From Alistipes sp. (lineage in GTDB: Bacteria > Bacteroidota > Bacteroidia > Bacteroidales > Rikenellaceae), in assembly GCA_020026395.1 (NCBI GenBank), contig JAHHQM010000003.1, forward strand, positions 129,499 through 193,498: a stretch of DNA of 64,000 nucleotides, given 5' to 3'. Positions 60,087 to 64,000 of the stretch are shown in pieces; the first letter of the stretch is position 1, and each line of letters begins with the position of its first letter. Made by a program: the position numbers and the translations under genes. The notes under the pieces are model-generated. The model was not told the origin of the DNA. It saw nothing but the letters and a program-made list of their open reading frames with translations, and did no database searches.

Positions 60087-60114
60087 TCGCGCTTATTCCA
60101 ACGATAAAGCGGAT

Positions 60115-60200
60115 GCTCGGATGGTGGAATCGGTAGACACGAGGGACTTAAAATCCCTTGACCAGTAATGGTTGTGCGGGTTCAAGTCCCGCTCCGAGTA
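60115..60200 (+). tRNA. tRNA-Leu (anticodon TAA)
   Basis: 86 bases, class II. Acceptor GCTCGGA/TCCGAGT with a G-T first pair, anticodon stem GAGGGA/TCCCTT with loop CTTAAAA (anticodon TAA), a long variable arm (GACCAGTAATGGTTG) and T arm GCGGG-TTCAAGT-CCCGC. The CCA end is not encoded. It marks the left edge of an AT-rich accessory segment. Confidence 0.96.
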
Positions 60201-60215
60201 CATAGCACATCACTT

Positions 60216-60256
60216 AAAGGCCTGTAAATAAATCGATTACAGGCCTTCTATTTTCC
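60216..60256 (+). terminator. Terminator of tRNA-Leu
   Basis: AAGGCCTGTAA pairs with TTACAGGCCTT around a 9-base loop, followed by CTATTTT. Confidence 0.8.
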
Positions 60257-60399
60257 TCTACTGAAACATTACCGAAACTTTTTGGTTTTGAAGTGTATCT
60301 TCTATCCTTTAGATATGCTAACTATCACCTACAAAACACCTCCATCGTCATAACAAATCACTTCCCTGTTTCCTTTTAATCCAAGGGCTAAAACCGGAT

Positions 60400-60696
60400 C
60401 TATAATGCACGATAATAATTTTCAAGTCTATGGATTGGCTCAGTCAGTTCTTCGATGGCAAAGTTATCGGCAAATATTTTAAGATTCTCGATAAGATCCT
60501 CAATATCTTCCTTAGGGACTTCTTCATTAACAGCCACAGCATTCCCCACAGGAGAGATAATATCATCCATAATATCAGCCGGATGTCCACACCCCATTGC
60601 AGCAGATAACTTATCATATTGGAATTCAATCAAGCCATCTGCGAGTCTCATTTCAATGCCTGCAATATCAGACATAATCTTGTACAATTTTGTCAT
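60400..60696 (-). CDS. Small hypothetical protein next to a restriction-modification remnant
   Basis: 98 residues, acidic and mostly helical (MTKLYKIMSDIAGIEMRLAD, then VPKEDIEDLIENLKIFADNF). I do not recognise it. Its codons are much more AT-rich than those of the genes around it, pointing to foreign origin. It starts 21 bases after the stop of the methylase remnant on the same strand, so it may once have been an accessory gene of that system. An immunity or control role is only speculation. Confidence 0.62.
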   Translation of the reverse strand: MTKLYKIMSDIAGIEMRLADGLIEFQYDKLSAAMGCGHPADIMDDIISPVGNAVAVNEEVPKEDIEDLIENLKIFADNFAIEELTEPIHRLENYYRAL

Positions 60697-60717
60697 TTTC
60701 TAAATAATTTTAAACAT

Positions 60718-60905
60718 TTACTCAATCGGTCGAATTATTCCCTCTATGAATGAAATCTCATCTTCCGTTAGGCAATACTTTTTATAAAGTTGACGATCAA
60801 TACTCTTAATCGATTGCGACCAATTAATATCCGAATTCTCTGTAAAATCCCGGATCGGGACGAACTGATTGTATTCTCATATTTATACACCTCATGCCAA
60901 AATTC
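60718..60905 (-). pseudogene. C-terminal remnant of an Eco57I-like restriction-modification methylase
   Basis: Reading up from the stop at 60718, the minus strand encodes QFVPIRDFTENSDINW, IKSIDRQLYKKYCLTEDE and ISFIEGIIRPIE. This is the typical C-terminal ending of type IIG/Eco57I-type fused restriction-modification enzymes (IDRQLYxKYxL...E, then FIE...I+P). Further upstream the similarity continues in another frame (FWHEVYKYEN), indicating a frameshift near 60870, and then ends abruptly at the GH95 stop. The catalytic parts are absent. AT-rich composition supports acquisition and later deletion. Confidence 0.68.
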
Positions 60906-60908
60906 CCC

Positions 60909-63401
60909 CTACTTCAACAATCTCAACTCCCCGTTCTTAAAGGCCACTTCATAACTTTTGCCTTTACCCGTCTGAAAATCGAGCGTACGATCTTTATACC
61001 TCAACGAGCATTTACCACCCGATTTTGACAGGATCCTAACAGACGAAAGTTCACCCTCCGACCAATCGAATGCCAACTCGAAGTTACCCTTTGCACAAAG
61101 GCCGCTGACCCGTCCCTCGCGCCATGCATCGGGAAGAGCCGGGAGCAGATGGATAAAGCCCATATGACTCTGCAACAACATCTCGGCGATGCCCGCACAA
61201 CCACCGAAGTTACCATCAATCTGGAAGGGCGCATGCGTATCCCAAAGGTTGTCCAAAGTTCCGTTCTTCAACAAGTTACCAAACAACGTGTAGGCATGGT
61301 TGCCGTCATGCAGTCGTGCCCACTGATTCAGTTTCCAACCCATGCTCCATCCGGTCGCGCCATCACCTCGGTGCTCCAGCACGACCTTTGAGGCCTTGGC
61401 CAACTCGGGTGTCGTCACAGGCGACAGGGTGTGTCCCGGATGCAGGCCGAACAAATGATTCACATGACGATGCTCGTCTTTCGGGTCATCAATATCCTTC
61501 GACCACTCCATCAACTGGCCATAGCGACCGATCTCATACGGAGCCAAATGATCCAAGATATACGTCCACTGCTTGCGCTCTTTTACATCCCCACCCAGCA
61601 CTTTGCTGGCATCAATCGCATTCATCAAGATTTCACGGACAACCGCATGCACAAACGTAGCCCCTTGATCGATCGGCCCATGCTCGGGCGATGTTGAGGG
61701 AGCAGCCGTATAAGTTCCGTCGGGCTTCTTCCACAGGAAATCGGCCGCAAATCGGGCACTACTTTTGATCAAGTCATAACCCGTCTCTTTCAGAAATTCC
61801 TTATCACGGGTGTAATCGTAATAGTCCCAGATGTGCGTCGCCAACCACGGGCCCGCCATCGGGTTGAAGTTCCACGACATATCATGACTGCTCAACGGTG
61901 AAGTGAATCCGAAGATATTCCCCGAGATCGAAGCCGTCCAACCCCTTGCCCCGAAGTAGTTCTTCGCGGTCACAGCACCCGGCTTCACCAAGGTCTTGAT
62001 AAAATCGACCAAAGGCAGCACACATTCGCTCAAGTTGCCCGAACATGCCGGCCAGTAGTTCATCTGAATATTAATATTGTTGTGGTAGTCCACACGCCAA
62101 GGTCCATCGACATTGTTGTGCCACATACCTTGCAAATTTGCAGGCAGATTACCGGGACGCGAACTTGCAATGAGCAAATAACGCCCATACTGATAATAGA
62201 TCTCCTCCAACTGATAATCGGGCAACCCCTCACGATAACGCGCCAAACGCAGATAAGTCGGCAACTCCTGTTGCGGGGTCGGGGTATTTGGATTCAGTTT
62301 CAACTCGACACGGTTAAACAACGCGGTGTAATCCTCCTCATGTGCCCGATACAACGCCTCATACCCCATCTCGGCCGCTTTATCCATCCACGCACGGGTC
62401 GTTTCAGACGGATCAACACCCACATAGGTCTTGGGATCGCTGAAATCCGGATCAAAATTCATCTTGTAATCCGTATCTGCCGTCACGAGGAAAGTTACTT
62501 CATCCGCACCGACTATGGTCAGTTTTCCATCCGCATTCGAAAGCCGTCCGCCCTTGGGCAACGCCTTGATACGAATCGTGTACTCCATTTGGTTGTTGTC
62601 CAAACGCGCCTTATACACCAACTCATCCGCTCCTTCAGAGGCGATTTTACCCGTAGAGATCGAGTTCGGCATATAACTGAACACCAAGTTCTGCTTTCCG
62701 GCCTGATCTGCCGTAAAACGAACCGCCATGACATTCTGGGGATACGACACGAAGTAGTTGCGTTCATAGGCCACTCCGTCCTTGTCGAACTGCACCACGG
62801 CCATTCCCTTTTCGAGGGACAGGATACGCTTATAATTCGTCATTCCGATCACACTCAAACCCGTCTCCACATAGAACTCGCCCATCGTGGAAAACGCACC
62901 GAAACGCGACGGCGATTCGGCTTGTATTTCATAAGGCACATCGCTGTTGAAATGCTCGCGCGTAAGATAATCGGCCTTCCTCTCGTCACCCTCTAAAAAG
63001 GCCTGACGGATCTCATCCAGATAATGTGCCGATTGCTTGTTTACATTCCAGTAGGCGGCAGCACCGCGAGATGTGTTCGGCCCGCCACGCCATAATGTTT
63101 TCTCGTTAAACGTGATTCGTTCGGCCTCGATCGACCCCATAATGTTGGCACCGATGCTTCCGTTACCGATCGGCAGCGAGGTGGATTCCCACGCAGGATC
63201 GGCATTTACCCCACCTCCGGCATAGAGTTCGGGAAGTTTTTTTTCAGCCCACAATTCGGGACGCCCCCCGAACCACACGGCACGCCGATCCAGATTGTTC
63301 GGTCGGTCGAACCAAATGGACAATCCTTTGGTATAGTCATCGGCCTGGGTCGTAAAGATTGCACCCAGGCACGCAATAAGTGCCAAGATCTGTTTTTTCA
63401 T
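60909..63401 (-). CDS. GH95-family alpha-L-fucosidase (or alpha-L-galactosidase)
   Basis: Exported inverting glycoside hydrolase removing terminal alpha-1,2-fucose (or L-galactose) from host or plant glycans. 830 residues: signal peptide (QILALIACLGAIFTTQA), an N-terminal super-sandwich (about 60-330) and an (alpha/alpha)6 barrel. GH95 active-site motifs are present: DYHNNINIQMNYWPA with the two Asn that assist water activation, PSTSPEHG with the catalytic Glu, and DTHAPFQIDGNFGG with the Asp. I chose the ATG at 63401 because it starts the signal peptide; a second in-frame ATG 21 bases upstream is possible. No TonB/SusD genes accompany it here. Confidence 0.92.
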   Translation of the reverse strand: MKKQILALIACLGAIFTTQADDYTKGLSIWFDRPNNLDRRAVWFGGRPELWAEKKLPELYAGGGVNADPAWESTSLPIGNGSIGANIMGSIEAERITFNEKTLWRGGPNTSRGAAAYWNVNKQSAHYLDEIRQAFLEGDERKADYLTREHFNSDVPYEIQAESPSRFGAFSTMGEFYVETGLSVIGMTNYKRILSLEKGMAVVQFDKDGVAYERNYFVSYPQNVMAVRFTADQAGKQNLVFSYMPNSISTGKIASEGADELVYKARLDNNQMEYTIRIKALPKGGRLSNADGKLTIVGADEVTFLVTADTDYKMNFDPDFSDPKTYVGVDPSETTRAWMDKAAEMGYEALYRAHEEDYTALFNRVELKLNPNTPTPQQELPTYLRLARYREGLPDYQLEEIYYQYGRYLLIASSRPGNLPANLQGMWHNNVDGPWRVDYHNNINIQMNYWPACSGNLSECVLPLVDFIKTLVKPGAVTAKNYFGARGWTASISGNIFGFTSPLSSHDMSWNFNPMAGPWLATHIWDYYDYTRDKEFLKETGYDLIKSSARFAADFLWKKPDGTYTAAPSTSPEHGPIDQGATFVHAVVREILMNAIDASKVLGGDVKERKQWTYILDHLAPYEIGRYGQLMEWSKDIDDPKDEHRHVNHLFGLHPGHTLSPVTTPELAKASKVVLEHRGDGATGWSMGWKLNQWARLHDGNHAYTLFGNLLKNGTLDNLWDTHAPFQIDGNFGGCAGIAEMLLQSHMGFIHLLPALPDAWREGRVSGLCAKGNFELAFDWSEGELSSVRILSKSGGKCSLRYKDRTLDFQTGKGKSYEVAFKNGELRLLK

Positions 63402-63501
63402 CTCTATTGTCGATTTATGCATGTATTACGGCTCTAAAATACAAAATATTTAGAACTCACCCGCACTCAGGATTAAAATTACAAGCCCCAAGCCTCCCGA
63501 T

Positions 63502-63645
63502 TCAACATCGAACAAAATGCAAGGAATCCACCTTTTCATTCTCTTCAAGATGATGCAACACATACCAAGATATCTTTCCATATAACTTCGGGAATTGCTT
63601 TTCGATCTCTTCATTCTCAAAGCAAAATTTTCCCCGAAGGAGCAT
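63502..63645 (-). CDS. Possible small ORF or gene fragment
   Basis: 47 residues starting MLLRGKFCFENEEIEKQFPK and continuing LYGKISWYVLHHLEENEKVD, with a natural amphipathic-helix composition and AT-rich codons. I recognise no family, and no promoter is visible. It may be a fragment of a mobile-element gene. Included because its composition is more protein-like than chance, but the evidence is weak. Confidence 0.3.
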   Translation of the reverse strand: MLLRGKFCFENEEIEKQFPKLYGKISWYVLHHLEENEKVDSLHFVRC

Positions 63646-63800
63646 AAGTTTTCTTATGCTTTAACGCCACACGAAACATACAAAACTCGACCCGTTTTTA
63701 AGCACAAAAAAGACCTCTAAACCGCATCCAAAAACTTTACCGATCCACAACCAAATCGGCAGTCCCCGATTTTCAGAATTCATTCTATTTTTATTCTATT

Positions 63801-63829
63801 TTAGAATGAATCTTTTTAGAATGAATCTT
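63801..63829 (+). repeat. Tandem 15-base repeat
   Basis: TTAGAATGAATCTT occurs at 63801-63814 and again at 63816-63829; TTCATTCTA just upstream is the inverse. It could be a regulator-binding or recombination site. Confidence 0.5.
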
Positions 63830-64000
63830 GCTTTTTCACACCCTTTCAGAGAGGGCTATTTTTCACTAATTATCGTCCTCATTTTTTCACAAAACTTGTA
63901 CCTTCAATCGGACGAATAAATGATGTTTTCACCCTCATGAAAAAGTGTAAGCATTAACAGAAGTACACCTTTTAGAGTAAGCGGAAGAGTTGTAGTTTTG

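Larger units (their letters stand above)
63423..64000. other. AT-rich tail without a recognisable gene
   Basis: 578 bases. Contents: a possible 47-codon minus-strand frame at 63502-63645; a perfect 8-base inverted repeat AGCATAAG/CTTATGCT at 63641-63660; two tandem copies of TTAGAATGAATCTT at 63801-63814 and 63816-63829, with an inverse copy upstream. Composition differs from the gene-rich DNA. No tRNA, recombinase or coding similarity recognised; it may be upstream DNA of a gene beyond the window. Confidence 0.5.

Noticed and set aside
1..64000. CRISPR arrays, rRNA genes and complete insertion sequences
   Set aside because: No regularly spaced repeats, no rRNA-like sequence and no transposase were found when reading both strands.

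Overview
The window looks like a chromosomal segment of a gut Bacteroidales, most plausibly Alistipes (Rikenellaceae) or a close relative. The evidence is: many start sites preceded by the Bacteroidetes primary-sigma promoter (-33 TTG, -7 TAnnTTTG); no Shine-Dalgarno pattern; the type IX secretion regulator PorX; Bacteroidales-only families (DUF4923, calycin-like lipoprotein, PCMD, DUF4876, DUF6850, fimbrillin/FISUMP); and moderately GC-rich genes that make long spurious antisense frames. The genus is inference, not proof.

Layout. 1-5 kb: RNase G (cut by the window edge), a 30-residue mS38-like basic protein and HU; then PorX, TsaE and a START-like protein. 5-11.6 kb: a NUDIX hydrolase diverging from an S9 lipoprotein peptidase, then a minus-strand run pssA, outer-membrane porin, lytic transglycosylase. 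11.8-14.3 kb: manC and murF. 14.4-24.8 kb: a long minus-strand stretch with a DUF4923 protein, NAD synthetase, PepT, an OPT peptide transporter, a small unknown, MazG, a PAP2-like membrane protein, RpoN and AsnRS. 24.9-30.2 kb (plus): a degenerate GH2-like protein, RlmH, a LuxR-type regulator, then a TonB-dependent receptor with a calycin-like lipoprotein. tRNA-Lys follows. 30.6-39.5 kb: redox and amino-acid enzymes (CxxC protein, threonine aldolase, fRMsr), YitT, an AraC regulator with an iron alcohol dehydrogenase, a COG0523 GTPase and a GH65 glycosidase. 39.5-44.5 kb: an 11-haem membrane cytochrome overlapping a CcsBA haem lyase gene. 44.9-45.5 kb: a decayed choloylglycine-hydrolase-family gene. 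45.5-57.4 kb: a DPP7-type S46 peptidase, a four-gene surface operon (TonB receptor, DUF4876, DUF6850, fimbrillin-FISUMP) and an OmpA-fold/PCMD pair. 57.6-60.2 kb: LuxC-like reductase, PRiA4-ORF3-like protein, MiaA, tRNA-Leu. After tRNA-Leu to the end: an AT-rich accessory segment with a small orphan, a remnant of a restriction-modification methylase, a GH95 fucosidase and an apparently non-coding tail.

How it fits together. Two exported dipeptidyl peptidases (S9 and S46), an oligopeptide transporter, PepT and threonine aldolase point to growth on peptides. GH65 and GH95 suggest use of host glycans. The cytochrome/CcsBA pair implies a c-type electron-transport branch whose acceptor is unknown.

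Most notable oddities: the NAD synthetase has lost the catalytic cysteine of its glutaminase half (Ser169); the GH2-like protein lacks the acid/base glutamate and its C-terminal part; the amidase pseudogene has at least five lesions; a terminator-like hairpin sits in the leader of the 52.2-55.1 kb receptor operon; and three copies of a heptamer cover the promoter downstream of the LuxR-type gene. No CRISPR array, insertion sequence, rRNA or recognisable riboswitch was found.
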